Below are positions 22,623 through 31,212 of a stretch of 64,000 nt of DNA, in pieces. The stretch comes from Streptomyces albidoflavus (GTDB lineage: Bacteria > Actinomycetota > Actinomycetes > Streptomycetales > Streptomycetaceae). The position numbers were made by a program, and so were the translations under genes. The notes under the pieces are model-generated. The model had not been told where the DNA came from and searched no databases. It saw only the letters and a program-made list of their open reading frames with translations. Each line of letters starts with the position of its first letter. The stretch's first letter is position 1. The DNA lies in NCBI RefSeq assembly GCF_000719955.1, contig NZ_JOII01000017.1, forward strand, positions 62,001 to 126,000, in the 5' to 3' direction.

Positions 22623-23129
22623 ATGACCAACCCTCCGCCCGCGATCGGCCTGCGCGTCCCCACCGAGGAGGACGCCTATGCCTGGCACCGGGCGTTCGAC
22701 GACCCCGAGGTCATGGAGTTCCTCGGCGGGAAGTCCGCCGAGCGTTCCGTCTACGAGGAGATGACCGCCCGCCAGCGCCGGCACGACGCCGAACACGGCT
22801 TCTGCTTCTGGACGCTGACCGATGCCCGGGGTGAGGTGCTGGGCTTCACCGGTGCCCAGCCCTGGCCGCACGACTGGAGCCCCGCCGTGGGGCAGATCGA
22901 GATCGGCTGGAGGTTGACGCGGTCCGCGTGGGGCCAGGGGTACGTGACCGCCGCTGCCCGCGAGACGCTGGAGCGGGTGCGGGCCGCCGGGGTCGAGGAG
23001 GTGGTGGCCCTCGTCGACGCCGCCAACCATCGTTCCTCCGCCGTGGCTCGGCGGCTCGGTATGGGTGGGCCCGAGGAGTTTCGTACGCCCTCGGGCCGTG
23101 CCGCCCTCTGCTACCGGCTCAAGCTCTGA
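22623..23129 (+). CDS. GNAT-family N-acetyltransferase (RimJ/RimL type)
   Basis: A 168-residue acetyl-CoA-dependent N-acetyltransferase. The opening block LRVPTEEDAYAWHRAFDDPEVM resembles the RimJ/RimL branch, and the acetyl-CoA loop is RSAWGQGYVTAAARETL (Q-x-x-G-x-[GA] variant). The C-terminal region NHRSSAVARRLGM is the usual helix that packs on the cofactor. The substrate is unknown; it could be a ribosomal protein N-terminus, a small molecule or a drug. It starts at ATG 22623 and is followed by a large repeat-filled gap. Confidence 0.85.
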   Translation: MTNPPPAIGLRVPTEEDAYAWHRAFDDPEVMEFLGGKSAERSVYEEMTARQRRHDAEHGFCFWTLTDARGEVLGFTGAQPWPHDWSPAVGQIEIGWRLTRSAWGQGYVTAAARETLERVRAAGVEEVVALVDAANHRSSAVARRLGMGGPEEFRTPSGRAALCYRLKL

Positions 23130-23170
23130 CGGGGGTCGGGGTGGGCTGGGCTGGGGCCGCCCTGGCCTTT

Positions 23171-23193
23171 GGCCTCAAGCGCCGGCCGGGCTG
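23171..23193. repeat. Copy of the 22-bp intergenic repeat
   Basis: GGCCTCAAGCGCCGGCCGGGCT at this site matches the repeats at 729 and 793 and is followed by G and ATTTTT. The GCCGGC core plus the T-run could act as a weak terminator for the GNAT gene. Confidence 0.6.
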
Positions 23194-23236
23194 ATTTTTC
23201 GGCTGGGCTCCGTCCCGACCGTGCCGGTCACCGATT

Positions 23237-23708
23237 GGCCTCAAACGCCGGCCGGGCTATGAGGGTCGCGGTGCGTTCGCCGGTTGGGTCGGGCGGGGCC
23301 GCACCGGGGTACCTCCTCACAAACTGCCAGGTGCGGGGTCAGTCGCTTCAAGACGGCCGAGCACGGCAGTTTGCTGCGGGGGCACCCCGGCACGACCCCA
23401 CCCTTCCGTCTCGTCGGCGTCGTCCCGCCGGTGGGAGGGAAAAGACAAGGCCGTCACCCATCGATCTTTGTGGCGAGCGAGAGCGACGACGGTGGTCACT
23501 GTGGAGAGGCCCTGTATCGGTGACGGCCTCAATCCCACTCTCCGGCGGTTGGCCGCGTACGAGACCGTGGGGTGGGGACGTGTCGGGGTGCCCCCGCAGC
23601 AAACTGCACACACGGCCGCCATACTCCAATTGACCCCGCGGCACGGGCGAAGGCCGGCACCCCCAGTCGCGGCGCAGCCACACCACAGCCCGGCCGGCGA
23701 TTGAGGCC
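23237..23708. repeat. Composite palindromic repeat element, copy 1 (right inner arm degraded)
   Basis: This fills the 637-bp gene-free stretch between the convergent GNAT and menG genes. The outer ends are the 22-bp repeat at 23237-23258 and its inverted copy at 23687-23708. Inside, a left arm (TACCTCCTCACAAACTGC, then GCAGTTTGCTGCGGGGGCACC) mirrors a right arm (GGTGCCCCCGCAGCAAACTGC). Inner complementary blocks GGCCGTCACC and GGTGACGGCC flank a centre that includes ATCTTTGTGGCGA. Compared with copy 2 at 31.2 kb, the outer right arm (GCAGTTTGTGAGGAGG) is lost. Short open frames inside it are by-products of the repeat. Confidence 0.8.
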
Positions 23709-23766
23709 AGTCGGTGGCGGGCGCCGGCGCTAGGCGGCGCTTTCGGGGTGGTCGGAGGGGGCGGGC

Positions 23767-24462
23767 TCAGGGAGCCTTGTAGCCGCGGTGGAGGGCGACG
23801 ATCCCCCCAGTGAGGTCGCGCCACGCGACCCTGCCCCAGCCGGCCTTCTGGAGCAGCCCGGCCAGCGCAGGCTGGTCGGGCCACGCGCGGATGGACTCGG
23901 CGAGGTAGACGTAGGCGTCCGGGTTGGAGGAGACGGCGCGGGCCACCGGCGGCAGGGCGCGCATCAGGTACTCGGTGTAGACCGAGCGGAACGGCGCCCA
24001 GGTCGGCTGGGAGAACTCGCAGATCACGACCCGGCCGCCGGGCTTGGTCACCCGGTACAGCTCGGCGAGGGCGGCCGAGGTGTCCTGGACGTTCCGCAGG
24101 CCGAAGGAGATCGTCACGGCGTCGAAGGTGTCGTCGCGGAAGGGGAGCCGCATCGCGTCGCCGGCCGTGAACGGCATCCAGGGGTGGCGCCCCTTGCCGA
24201 CCTGGAGCATCCCGAGCGAGAAGTCGCAGGGCACGACGTACGCCCCGGCGCGGGCGAAGGGCTGCGAGGAGGTCGCGGTGCCGGCCGCCAGGTCGAGGAT
24301 CTTCTGCGCGGGCCGGGCGTCGACGGCGCGGGCCACCTCCTTCCGCCACAGCCGGGCCTGCCCCAGCGACAGCACGTCGTTGGTCAGGTCGTAATGGGCC
24401 GCCACGTCATCGAACATCGAGGCGACTTCCTGCGGCTGCTTGTCCAGAGATGCACGCGTCAC
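23767..24462 (-). CDS. menG: Demethylmenaquinone methyltransferase
   Basis: A SAM-dependent C-methyltransferase (UbiE/MenG family, 231 residues) that methylates demethylmenaquinone in the last ring step of menaquinone synthesis. Motif I is [12 protein letters not shown] (about 55-66), where the usual second glycine is Ala. The post-I region is [10 protein letters not shown], and the family signature [10 protein letters not shown] is present, with [16 protein letters not shown] after it. The start is GTG at 24460-24462. It shares direction with the amidohydrolase-like gene and mqnC upstream (67-bp gap), so it may be part of a menaquinone operon. Confidence 0.95.
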   Translation of the reverse strand: MTRASLDKQPQEVASMFDDVAAHYDLTNDVLSLGQARLWRKEVARAVDARPAQKILDLAAGTATSSQPFARAGAYVVPCDFSLGMLQVGKGRHPWMPFTAGDAMRLPFRDDTFDAVTISFGLRNVQDTSAALAELYRVTKPGGRVVICEFSQPTWAPFRSVYTEYLMRALPPVARAVSSNPDAYVYLAESIRAWPDQPALAGLLQKAGWGRVAWRDLTGGIVALHRGYKAP

Positions 24463-24529
24463 CCCGCCATTGTGCCTCCGGCCGCCGCGCGCCCCGGGGC
24501 CGGGCCACCCCCGGCGTGCCCCGCCCCGC

Positions 24530-25162
24530 TCAGCGAGCCCGGTGCACCAGCCGCCCGGCCAGCACGGTCGCCACGCAGGCGGCGGCTCCGCCGTCCCGCA
24601 GGGCGGCGGCGTCGGGCACGTCGAAGGCGGCGAGGTCGGCCCGGACGCCGGGGGCGAGCGGGACGCCGGAGAGGGCGTCGTGGCCGCCCGTGAAGGGGTC
24701 GAAGGACACCGGGCCCGGAGCCGAAGCCGGCCCGGGGACGACGGAGACCCCGGACCGCGCCAGCGCCGAGCGCACGGCCGGGTCGGTGACCGCTCCGGCC
24801 ACCCGGGTCACACCGTGCCGCAGCAGCCGCTGGAGGCCGCGCCGGACGCTGCCGGACCGGCGGGTCCGGTCGGGGGCGAGCCGGGCGAGGGCGTCGCCGG
24901 TGAGCGGGGTCTCGCCGAGCTGGTCGTACTCGCGCGGGTCCGGGTGGTAGGCCGCCTCCAGCAGGGGGACGGCGCGGGCGTGGGTGAGGCCGGTGGTGAG
25001 CAGGCCGGGCCAGGCGCGGACGCGGGCGCCGGGGTGGGCGGCGGCCAGGTCCGCGCGGGGGCCGACGGCCAGCACCGCCTCGCCCTGGACCAGGACGGCG
25101 CCGTCCGGCAGCGGAGCGGCGCCGGGCGGCAGCAGCAGCGGGGCGGTGTGGAGGGTCAGCAC
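24530..25162 (-). CDS. Small imidazolonepropionase-like (amidohydrolase superfamily) protein
   Basis: A 210-residue protein with the composite-domain start of amidohydrolases ([21 protein letters not shown]) and the C-terminal end ([25 protein letters not shown] ... [14 protein letters not shown]). The barrel that should hold the metal ligands is cut to about 100 residues. Only GLTHARAVP recalls the H-x-H metal motif, with the first histidine missing. It is therefore probably not a normal hydrolase. The GTG start at 25162 lies 14 bases after the mqnC stop, suggesting co-translation and a link to menaquinone synthesis, but no role is shown. Confidence 0.75.
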   Translation of the reverse strand: MLTLHTAPLLLPPGAAPLPDGAVLVQGEAVLAVGPRADLAAAHPGARVRAWPGLLTTGLTHARAVPLLEAAYHPDPREYDQLGETPLTGDALARLAPDRTRRSGSVRRGLQRLLRHGVTRVAGAVTDPAVRSALARSGVSVVPGPASAPGPVSFDPFTGGHDALSGVPLAPGVRADLAAFDVPDAAALRDGGAAACVATVLAGRLVHRAR

Positions 25163-25176
25163 GGCAAGCGGCCCGG

Positions 25177-26376
25177 TCAGTTGGGGGCGAGCAGCTTCAG
25201 TTCGGGGTGAGCCGTGCCGCCGTCGATGGCGATGGAGGAGATGTGCGAGGCCACGCGGTCGTCGACCGGGTCGTTCGCCGGGTCGTCGTGGACGACGAGG
25301 TGCTCGTAGGTGGTGGCGCGCTGGGCGGGGACACGGCCGGCCTTGCGGATCAGGTCGATGATCTCCAGGCGGTTGGAGCGGTGCTTGGCACCGGCCGAGG
25401 AGACGACGTTCTCCTCCAGCATGATCGACCCGAGGTCGTCGGCGCCGTAGTGCAGCGACAGCTGGCCGACCTCCTTGCCGGTGGTCAGCCAGGAGCCCTG
25501 GATGTGCGCGACGTTGTCGAGGAAGAGCCGCGCGATGGCGATCATCCGCAGGTACTCGAAGAGGGTCGCCTGCGTGCGCCCCTTCAGGTGGTTGTTCTCC
25601 GGCTGGTACGTGTACGGGATGAAGGCGCGGAAGCCGCCGGTCCGGTCCTGCGAGTCGCGGATCATCCGCAGGTGCTCGATGCGCTCGGCGTTGGTCTCGC
25701 CGGTGCCCATGAGCATGGTCGAGGTCGACTCGACGCCCAGCCGGTGGGCGGTCTCCATGATCTCCAGCCAGCGCTCGCCCGACTCCTTGAGCGGGGCGAT
25801 GGCCTTGCGGGGACGGACCGGCAGCAGCTCGGCGCCGGCGCCCGCGAAGGAGTCCAGACCGGCGGCGTGGATGCGCTCGATGGCGTCCTCGACCGTGGTC
25901 TTGGAGATCCGCGCCATGTGCTCGACCTCGGAGGCACCGAGCGAGTGGATGACCAGCTCGGGGAACTCCTTCTTGATCGCGGCGAAGTGCTTCTCGTAGT
26001 ACTCCACGCCGAAGTCCGGGTGGTGGCCGCCCTGGAACATGATCTGCGTGCCGCCCAGCTCGATCGTCTCCGCGCAGCGGCGCAGGATGTCGTCGAGGTC
26101 GCGGGTCCAGCCCTTCGCGGTGTCCTTCGGCGCGGCGTAGAACGCGCAGAAGCGGCAGGCGGTGACGCAGACGTTGGTGTAGTTGATGTTCCGCTCGATG
26201 ATGTACGTCGCGATGTGCTCCGTACCGGCGTACCGGCGGCGGCGTACGGCGTCGGCGGCGGTACCGAGGGCGTGCAGCGGGGCGTCCCGGTAGAGCGCCA
26301 CCGCCTCCTCGGGGGTGATGCGGCCGCCCGCCGCGGCACGGTCGAGGACGGACTGGAGGTCGGCCTTCTCGGTCAC
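25177..26376 (-). CDS. mqnC: Cyclic dehypoxanthine futalosine synthase (radical SAM)
   Basis: A radical SAM enzyme of the futalosine menaquinone pathway that cyclises dehypoxanthinyl futalosine. It has 399 residues, the normal length. The [4Fe-4S]/SAM motif is VCVTACRFCAFYAAP (C-x3-C-x2-C) at about residue 70, preceded by IERNINYTNVC, typical of the MqnC/MqnE/CofH group. MFQGGHHPDFGVEYYE and MMGTGETNAERI-like MLMGTGETNAERI are family segments. The start is GTG at 26374-26376. A C-terminal acidic stretch (DDPANDPVDDRV) is a local extension. With mqnA at 62.9 kb it shows that the host uses the futalosine route. Confidence 0.95.
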   Translation of the reverse strand: MTEKADLQSVLDRAAAGGRITPEEAVALYRDAPLHALGTAADAVRRRRYAGTEHIATYIIERNINYTNVCVTACRFCAFYAAPKDTAKGWTRDLDDILRRCAETIELGGTQIMFQGGHHPDFGVEYYEKHFAAIKKEFPELVIHSLGASEVEHMARISKTTVEDAIERIHAAGLDSFAGAGAELLPVRPRKAIAPLKESGERWLEIMETAHRLGVESTSTMLMGTGETNAERIEHLRMIRDSQDRTGGFRAFIPYTYQPENNHLKGRTQATLFEYLRMIAIARLFLDNVAHIQGSWLTTGKEVGQLSLHYGADDLGSIMLEENVVSSAGAKHRSNRLEIIDLIRKAGRVPAQRATTYEHLVVHDDPANDPVDDRVASHISSIAIDGGTAHPELKLLAPN

Positions 26377-26418
26377 GCGGCTGACACCTCTCGGCGCGGG
26401 GAACTGGTCCCCGTCAGC

Positions 26419-27078
26419 CTACGCTCTTCTGTTTTGCGTGGTTCGCTCGCCTCCGGGCCGCTGGTGGGGCATCTCCCAGCCGTCCGCCAGCCGCGAGGAG
26501 CGCAGCCGTTGGCCGCCGCCGTAGAACTCGCAGAACTTCATGATCAGCGGGTCCCAGCCGTCCGGGTCCACGTGGTGCGTGCCCGGGATGACCAGGCCCT
26601 CCTCCACGTGGGTACGCACGACCTCGACCTGGAAGGCGGTGGCGTGCATCCCGGGGCCGCCGAAGGGGTGGGAGGCGACGACCCGGCACTCCAGCTGGAT
26701 CGGGCACTCGGCGACGCGCGGGGCGCGGACCAGCTCGCCGGGCTGCTCGGTCAGGTGCGCGGCCGCGAACTTCTCCGGCTCGTACCGGTAGCCCTGCCTG
26801 GCCTTCCTCTCCGGGACGTCGGGTCTGCCGGTGGTGAGGGCGAGGCGGTCGACCGCGTCCGCCAGGGCCGGGGAGGGGAGGCTGAGGACGCACTCGCCCT
26901 CCCGCAGCAGGTTGGCGGTGGTCCGGGCCACGTCGCCGAGGCCGAGCATGGCGTACCGCCCGAGCCACCAGGCGGAGGAGATCGGCGCGAGGTTGGCCGT
27001 GCCGTCCTCGTTGCGGGTGCCGACCAGCACCACCGGGGTGCCGAAGTAGAGGACCTTGAGCCCGGGGACGACGTGCAT
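26419..27078 (-). CDS. Flavin-reductase-like FMN-binding protein
   Basis: A 219-residue protein of the flavin reductase-like split-barrel family. PVVLVGTRNEDGTANLAPISSAWW is the usual N-terminal FMN-phosphate region, and ECPIQLECRVV with AFQVEVVRTHVEEGLV form later strands. The family includes NAD(P)H:FMN reductases and FMN-binding proteins of unknown role; the substrate here is not known. The start is ATG at 27078. It lies just upstream of mqnC in the same direction (42-bp gap), so it may share the transcript. Confidence 0.82.
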   Translation of the reverse strand: MHVVPGLKVLYFGTPVVLVGTRNEDGTANLAPISSAWWLGRYAMLGLGDVARTTANLLREGECVLSLPSPALADAVDRLALTTGRPDVPERKARQGYRYEPEKFAAAHLTEQPGELVRAPRVAECPIQLECRVVASHPFGGPGMHATAFQVEVVRTHVEEGLVIPGTHHVDPDGWDPLIMKFCEFYGGGQRLRSSRLADGWEMPHQRPGGERTTQNRRA

Positions 27079-27210
27079 GGGCGGTGCCTCTCGCGGAGTC
27101 CGGCGGAAGGTCCGCGCGCGGGGGGGCGCGGCCTCTTCGACCCTCTCGCGGGCGGGGCGGCGACGCTGGCGGGAATGCGACCTGGCGTTTCCGGGCGGCT
27201 GCCGCCCGGC

Positions 27211-27939
27211 TCAGGCGGCAGCCGCCCCCGCGACGAGCAGCACGCCGTACGCGCCGGCCAGCAGGCTCGGGCCGAAGGCGAAGGCGGTGCGGCGGCCCGC
27301 GCCCTTCGCCAGGACGAGAAAGAGGCCGTGGACCGCGCCGACGAGCAGCCCCGCGAAGGCGCCGAGGAAGACGGCGCCCAGGCCGTACCAGCCGAGGGCG
27401 GCGCCGAGGGCGAGGCAGAGTTTCACGTCGCCGAAGGCGAAGCCGTCCGGGTTGATCAGGAAGGGGACGAAGGCGCCGCCGCCGAGGGCGAGCAGGCCGT
27501 ACAGGGCGCCGAGCCAGGAACCGGCGGCGCCGGGCAGGGCGGCGGCCACCCCCAGCAGGGCGAGGACCCCGGCGGCGAGCGGCAGGGTCAGGGGGTCGGG
27601 GAGCCGCATCACGCGCAGGTCGACCACGGCGAGGAGCAGGCCGACGGGGGCGGCGAGCAGCCAGACGGCCAGTTCTGGGCGCGGCCCGGTGGTGAGGGCG
27701 AGGCCGGCGCAGAGGGCGGCGGCCAGCAGTACGGGGAGCGCCCGGCGGCCCAACGGCGTACGGCAGTCGGGGCAGTTGGGCCCGCCCAGCCAGCCGCCGA
27801 GCGGGTGGCCCTGGGGGCAGGCGGTGTGCCACTCCTCGCCCGCCGGGGCGGCGAAGCGGTACGCGGCGCGGGGCAGCAGCGCGCCCCAGCCCGCGCCCCA
27901 GAGGGCGGCGAGCGGGGCGAGCCATAGGGGGCCGGTCAC
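27211..27939 (-). CDS. A24 family prepilin peptidase (Tad type)
   Basis: An integral-membrane aspartic peptidase of 242 residues that would process the Flp and TadE-like prepilins of this locus. The catalytic aspartates are seen in VVDLRVMRLPDP and GFAFGDVKLCLALGAALGW (GD motif). An N-terminal two-cysteine-pair region (TACPQGH ... NCPDCRTPLGRR) resembles the zinc-like part of PilD-type peptidases. About eight hydrophobic helices are present. The GTG start at 27937-27939 overlaps the upstream LysM-BTAD gene stop as GTGA. It is the last gene of the Tad operon. Confidence 0.88.
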   Translation of the reverse strand: MTGPLWLAPLAALWGAGWGALLPRAAYRFAAPAGEEWHTACPQGHPLGGWLGGPNCPDCRTPLGRRALPVLLAAALCAGLALTTGPRPELAVWLLAAPVGLLLAVVDLRVMRLPDPLTLPLAAGVLALLGVAAALPGAAGSWLGALYGLLALGGGAFVPFLINPDGFAFGDVKLCLALGAALGWYGLGAVFLGAFAGLLVGAVHGLFLVLAKGAGRRTAFAFGPSLLAGAYGVLLVAGAAAA

Positions 27940-30875
27940 CCGGCGGCGGACGCGGTGTCGCGCCAGGCCGGGAGCAGCTCGTCGAGGAGGGCCTCGGTGC
28001 GCGGGGGCAGGCCCCGGGCGCCGCTGCGGGTCACCAGGTCGGCGGCGCGGCGGGCGAGGGCCTCGGTGTCGCCGCTCGCGTGGGTGGCGCGGAGCAGTTC
28101 GTTCCAGAGGCGCTCGTCGTCGGGGGCGGTGGACAGGGCGCGCTCCAGCGCCTCGATGGCCTTGCCGGCGCGCTCCTTCTCCAGGTGGAAGGCGGAGAGG
28201 GCGAGGCCGATGTCGGCGACGAGGAGCGGGAGCTGGGCGTCGACGATCTCGTGCGAGAGCCAGCCGTACCGTCCCTCGGGCCGGTCGGCGAGGAGCGGGC
28301 CCCGGACCAGGCCGAGGGCGTCGGTGAGGGCCCGGCCGCGCACGGCACGGTCGGTGGCACCGCGGCCCTGGGTGGCCTCGTGGTAGAGCGAGCGGAGCAC
28401 GTCGAGGTCGGAGACGACCGACTTGGCCAGGTGGAGGCGGCCCGCCTCGTCGGTGGTCAGGCGCGGCGTGCCGTCCTCGTCGGTGCCGAGCCAGTCGCGC
28501 AGCCGGTCCACCAGGGCGTCCCGCACGTCCTCGGTGACCCCGCGCGGCCAGAGCGCCGAGGCGAGCACGCGGACGTGGACGCCCTCGCGGTGCAGCAGGA
28601 GCTGGGCCAGCGCCTCGTGGAGCAGGAGGGAGCGGGAGCCGTCGGGCGCGTCGATGCCGATGATCTCGTACGGGCCGACCATGCGGGCGTAGACGGCCGG
28701 GCGGCCCTGCTCGGTGACGTCGACCAGGAAGGGCGGCGGGGCGGCGCCCGGCTCGGGCTCGTGGTCCGGGTCGGCGGTGGTGAACAGGTCGACCAGGGCG
28801 CGCTGTTCGGCGGCCTCGACGCGCTGGGCGTCCAGCTCCAGGCCGAGCAGCGGGGCGAGCAGGCGGCCTTCCGGGGTGATCTCCATCTCCCAGGCGGCGC
28901 CGGGGAGTTCGCCGCTCTCGGTGCCGATGAAGTAGCCGAAGCCGAGGCGCGGGGCGTCGGCGGCCAGTTCGGCGAGGCGGGTGGCCTCCTCGGCGGTGGG
29001 CTCGGCGGCCAGCAGGACCAGGTGCGGGGCCCAGCGGGTGTGCTGGGCCGGGCCGGTGCGGCCGGTGAGGACCGAGTCGTGGCCGGCGGTGCCGAGCGCG
29101 CCGCGCCGCTGGCGGGTCTCGGCCTCCATCGTCTCCAGCAGGGCGGGGACCCCGTCGAGGTGGCGCAGCCGGGTCGGGGCGATGGCGGTCAGCTCCTCGC
29201 CGAAGCCGACCAGGGTGACGGTCATCCGGTCCGACCAGCCGCTGGTGGCGAGTTCGGCGGCGACCGAGGCGAAGACGGCGTCCCGGTCGGCGGCGGCGCC
29301 GCTCAGCGAGACGATGCCGGGGACGGCCTCCAGGTTGAGCAGGAGGCGCGAGTCGTCGAGCGTGCCGAGCGAGACCAGGCCCGGGAAGGGCGCGGCCGCC
29401 TCGCTGTCGCCGTACCGCTCGCCGTCGGCCCGCGCCAGCATCCAGAAGGTCTCGTCCTGGCCGGTCTGCCACGGCGCGGGCGGCTCACCTGCGGGCTGGG
29501 CGAGCTGGAGGTGGAGGTCGCCGTCGCTGAGCCAGGCCGCGTAGACGGTGGGCAGCGGGCGCGACTCGTCGGCCAGCGAGGCGGCGAGGCCGCGCAGCGA
29601 GCGGTCCAGGAGGCGTACGCCCTCGGGGTCGGCGCCGATCAGCAGGGCGTCCTGGACGTCGGCGGCGGAGCCGGCCGGAACCGGCGGCTCCATGCCGCGG
29701 CGGCCGCCGACGGCGCTCATCGCCGACTGCCACAGGGCGGCCCGGCGGCGCCGGCCGAGGGCGCCGAGGAGGCCGGCGGCGAGCAGCGGCGCGGTGATCA
29801 GGGCCTCGGGGAGGCCGAAGGAGAAGCCCTCGGCGGCCGGGGCGGCCACCTGGGGCTGCTCGGCCGGGCGTTCCGTCGGGATCGAGATCTGCTGGGTGTC
29901 GCGGTCGGTGGCGCCAACGTCGGGCTTCTGCTCCTGGGCGGCCGAGCCGCCGCCGGTGGCGGTGTCACCGGACTTGGCGTAGTCGGCGATCTGCTCGCGG
30001 AGCTCCTCGGAGACCTTGGGGGCCTCGTCGGGCATCTCGACCAGTTCGCCGCCGGTGGCGTCGGCGGGCATCTCCATGATCCAGCCCGGCCGGATGAGGC
30101 TGGCCTCGGAGAGCCGCGAACCGTCGGGCTGCACCCGGTCCTTGTTGAGCTGGTAGATCTCGTGGTAGCGGCGGCCGTCGCCGAGGTGACGCTCCGATAT
30201 CTCCCACAGGGAGTCGTGGTGGCGGCCCTCGGGCGGCTGGATGCGGTAGTACTTCGTGTCGCCCTTGGCCGCGCTCGGCTTCGCCGCGGCCTGCTCCGCC
30301 TGGGCGCCCGCCTGTTCGGCGACGGCGGAGGCGGCCGACTGGGCGGCGGCCCGGTCCTGGCCGAAGAGGCCCGGGGTCTGCTGGGCGGCAGCGGCGGCGG
30401 GCTGCTGGTGCCCTTCCAGCTGCTGGCCGAGCTGGCCCAGACCGGGCGAGAAGCTGGCGGCGGTCGCGCCCAGGAGCAGGACGGCGGCGACCAGTTGACG
30501 TGCCAGCGCCTGGCTCGGGCCCGCGCCCGGCACCCGGGAGGGCAGGCCCACGCCGGAGAGCGCCGCCTTCACCTCGACCAGCACACAGGCGGTGAACTGC
30601 GCCCAGGCGAACCACACCACGACCGCGAGCACGTTCAGGAAGGTGTCGACCGTGATCTCCCGCTGGAGCATGTCCAGCGAGGGCGCCTCGTCCGGCAGCG
30701 GCCAGCCGATCACGGAGGCCAGGGCCAGCGGCACGCCGACCACGAGCACGGCCAGCGCCAGGAAGGCGAGGACCGCCTTGGCGAAGTCGCCGAAGGTCCG
30801 CCGCGTGCGGGGCAGCGGCTGGGGCTGCGGCTGTCGCGTCGAGCGCGTCGAGCTTTGGGGGGTGCGGCGGGCCAT
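27936..30875 (-). CDS. Large membrane protein with LysM and bacterial transcriptional activator (BTAD) domains
   Basis: A protein of about 979 residues. N-terminal membrane helices lie near 31-55, 75-100 and 125-143. An Ala/Gln-rich linker leads to a LysM-like domain (about 207-270: SLWEISERHLGDGRRYHEIYQLN). A further helix near 350-370 (ALITAPLLAAGLLGAL) is followed by a long soluble region. The C-terminus has a winged-helix-like SARP part (LHEALAQLLLHREGVHVRVLASALWP) and a TPR-like BTAD region (about 800-970). The ATG at 30875 has AGGA eight bases upstream; a GTG at 30881 is too close to it. Between tadG and the peptidase gene, it may sense the envelope and control the pilus, which is an inference. 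Confidence 0.85.
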   Translation of the reverse strand: MARRTPQSSTRSTRQPQPQPLPRTRRTFGDFAKAVLAFLALAVLVVGVPLALASVIGWPLPDEAPSLDMLQREITVDTFLNVLAVVVWFAWAQFTACVLVEVKAALSGVGLPSRVPGAGPSQALARQLVAAVLLLGATAASFSPGLGQLGQQLEGHQQPAAAAAQQTPGLFGQDRAAAQSAASAVAEQAGAQAEQAAAKPSAAKGDTKYYRIQPPEGRHHDSLWEISERHLGDGRRYHEIYQLNKDRVQPDGSRLSEASLIRPGWIMEMPADATGGELVEMPDEAPKVSEELREQIADYAKSGDTATGGGSAAQEQKPDVGATDRDTQQISIPTERPAEQPQVAAPAAEGFSFGLPEALITAPLLAAGLLGALGRRRRAALWQSAMSAVGGRRGMEPPVPAGSAADVQDALLIGADPEGVRLLDRSLRGLAASLADESRPLPTVYAAWLSDGDLHLQLAQPAGEPPAPWQTGQDETFWMLARADGERYGDSEAAAPFPGLVSLGTLDDSRLLLNLEAVPGIVSLSGAAADRDAVFASVAAELATSGWSDRMTVTLVGFGEELTAIAPTRLRHLDGVPALLETMEAETRQRRGALGTAGHDSVLTGRTGPAQHTRWAPHLVLLAAEPTAEEATRLAELAADAPRLGFGYFIGTESGELPGAAWEMEITPEGRLLAPLLGLELDAQRVEAAEQRALVDLFTTADPDHEPEPGAAPPPFLVDVTEQGRPAVYARMVGPYEIIGIDAPDGSRSLLLHEALAQLLLHREGVHVRVLASALWPRGVTEDVRDALVDRLRDWLGTDEDGTPRLTTDEAGRLHLAKSVVSDLDVLRSLYHEATQGRGATDRAVRGRALTDALGLVRGPLLADRPEGRYGWLSHEIVDAQLPLLVADIGLALSAFHLEKERAGKAIEALERALSTAPDDERLWNELLRATHASGDTEALARRAADLVTRSGARGLPPRTEALLDELLPAWRDTASAAG

Positions 30876-31121
30876 GGGCACAGTCCTGTGGACGGGGTAC
30901 GGGGGCGGCCTGGGCCGCCTGTCGTACGGGGTCGGGTGGGTTTGGCTTGAGCCTACTTAGTCGGCTTGACCCTGTCGAAGGGATGCGGGGCCGGCCCCGC
31001 GAATTTGGGGGGGGTGAGCTTGGCGTCCCTGGCTGTAGGGACCGGGCAGGGGGGGTTGGTGGTTCCCTGCCGGGGGAACTTGGGGGCTTCTGGGCTGGCT
31101 TGCCAGGGCTGGGCTTGTGGT

Positions 31122-31187
31122 GGCCTCAAGAGCCGGCCGGGCTGTCTTGTGGGTGGGGTGTGGCTGCGCCGCGGCTGGGGGTGCCGG
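31122..31187. repeat. 22-bp repeat plus a module shared in inverted form with copy 1
   Basis: The repeat core at 31122-31144 (GGCCTCAAGAGCCGGCCGGGCTG) is followed by a 30-bp module at 31158-31187 that starts GTGTGGCTGCGCCGC. The module matches the reverse complement of 23654-23683 with one mismatch. The two large repeat regions are therefore mosaics of shared blocks. No gene is seen in 30882-31795. Confidence 0.65.
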
Positions 31188-31212
31188 TTGTCGCCCGTGC
31201 CGGTCACTGATT

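Noticed and set aside
23284..23704. Short open frames within the palindromic repeat (also at 31117-31730)
   Set aside because: They arise from the repeat itself on both strands in several frames and differ between the two copies in a way that follows base-pairing, not protein conservation.
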